Of a DNA stretch of 64,000 nucleotides, positions 63,563 through 64,000 are shown piece by piece. The notes beneath the pieces were generated by a model. That model searched no databases. It saw only the letters and a program-made list of their open reading frames with translations, and was not told where the DNA came from. Position 1 is the stretch's first letter. Every line of letters begins with the position of its first letter. The stretch comes from Streptomyces sp. A3M-1-3 (GTDB taxonomy: Bacteria; Actinomycetota; Actinomycetes; Streptomycetales; Streptomycetaceae). The stretch is from assembly GCF_024213665.1 (NCBI RefSeq), contig NZ_JANAVP010000020.1:1-64000 (forward strand). Reading direction: 5' to 3'. The translations under genes were made by a program, and so were the position numbers.

Positions 63563-64000
63563 TCACTCCCCGCGGCGGCGGATCTTGTTGCCCAGCCAGA
63601 CCAGCGGGTCGTACTTCTTGTCCACCGCGCGTTCCTTGAGCGGGATCAGCGCGTTGTCGGTGATCTTGATCTGCTCCGGGCAGACCTCCGTACAGCACTT
63701 GGTGATGTTGCAGTAGCCGAGCCCGTGCTCGTCCTGCGCGGTCTTTCTGCGGTCCAGGCCGGCGTCGGCCGCCGCGTCCAGCGGGTGCATGTCCAGCTCC
63801 GCGACCCGCATCAGGAAGCGCGGACCCGCGAACGCCGTCTTGTTCTCCTCGTGGTCGCGCACCACATGGCACGTGTCCTGGCACAGGAAGCACTCGATGC
63901 ACTTGCGGAACTCCTGCGAGCGCTCCACATCCATCTGCTGCATCCGGTACTCGCCCGCCTTCACCCCCGGCGGCGGCACGAAGGACGGGATCTCCCGGGC
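63563..64000 (-). CDS. Fumarate reductase/succinate dehydrogenase iron-sulfur subunit (partial)
   Basis: C-terminal 145 codons; the 5' end lies beyond the window. Ferredoxin-type motifs are clear: CIECFLCQDTCHVV (CxxCxxCxxxC) and YCNITKCCTEVCPEQIKITD, ligating the 4Fe-4S and 3Fe-4S clusters. The sequence RFLMRVAELDMHPLDAA and the end KKYDPLVWLGNKIRR fit the actinobacterial SdhB/FrdB of about 250 residues. The subunit carries electrons between the flavoprotein and the quinone site. With two fumarases in the window, the neighbouring TCA steps are well represented. Confidence 0.88.
   Translation of the reverse strand, partial: AREIPSFVPPPGVKAGEYRMQQMDVERSQEFRKCIECFLCQDTCHVVRDHEENKTAFAGPRFLMRVAELDMHPLDAAADAGLDRRKTAQDEHGLGYCNITKCCTEVCPEQIKITDNALIPLKERAVDKKYDPLVWLGNKIRRRGE

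Overview
High-GC actinomycete DNA, almost certainly a Streptomyces chromosomal core region. The evidence is the strong G/C bias at third codon positions, many GTG and a few TTG starts, AGGAGG-type ribosome sites alternating with leaderless starts, and families typical of the genus: WhiB-like, DUF1707, DUF4245, DUF6542, SpoIIE-like phosphatases, AhpCD/OxyR. From memory (not searched), the order oxyR/ahpCD, fumC, class I fumarase, whiB-like, glpX, xseBA, ispH, ppgK, ychF resembles the S. coelicolor SCO5029-SCO5061 neighbourhood. Downstream genes continue to a fumarate reductase/succinate dehydrogenase iron-sulfur subunit cut by the window end.

Layout. 1-2 kb: a small XRE regulator behind a nested-hairpin leader and a broken MFS gene; a second, shorter copy of the leader lies at 1.78 kb. 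2-11 kb: MFS exporter, GNAT acetyltransferase, a large protein with a prepilin-like N-terminus plus a lipoprotein, SUKH protein, DUF192 protein, prepilin peptidase, aldo/keto reductase and a cis-prenyltransferase. 11-21 kb: a MITE-like element, PIN-PhoH, secreted transglycosylase, AI-2E-type permease, Uma2 nuclease, the divergent ahpCD/oxyR redox unit, a PadR/permease ruin carrying an IS200/IS605 scar, and an SPFH gene overlapping a ribbon-helix-helix gene. 21-31 kb: bifunctional penicillin-binding protein, catalase remnant, SpoIIE-like phosphatase, DUF402, two fumarases of different classes and a secreted SGNH hydrolase with a ricin-type lectin domain. 31-41 kb: DUF1707, WhiB-like, glpX, DUF4245, nitroreductase, xseBA, ispH, ppgK, DUF6542 and ychF. 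Several of these have a -10 hexamer placed for leaderless transcription.

41-47 kb is an integrated accessory block. A 17-bp copy of the ychF 3' end recurs about 6.07 kb away, and about 125 bp around it is imperfectly repeated, with GTGCTGGG repeats near both ends. The cargo is a DUF234-type ATPase and a nuclease-methyltransferase of the type ISP-like family, split by one missing base. No integrase remains. Immediately outside, at 47.1-48.8 kb, is a toxin-antitoxin cluster: an intact Phd/RelE pair, a frameshifted YefM, and a chimeric gene joining the first residues of YoeB to a decapitated MNT nucleotidyltransferase, still coupled to an intact HEPN gene.

48.8-64 kb returns to core-like genes: DMT exporter with a palindromic operator candidate, PEP mutase/isocitrate lyase-family enzyme, subtilase, septum-formation-type membrane protein, GntR regulator, Nudix hydrolase, a stand-alone anti-sigma-type ATPase followed by a PAS/GAF/PP2C/ATPase phosphatase, PspA with a TPM-domain membrane protein, a degenerate PIN toxin with a surviving antitoxin, and the partial iron-sulfur subunit.
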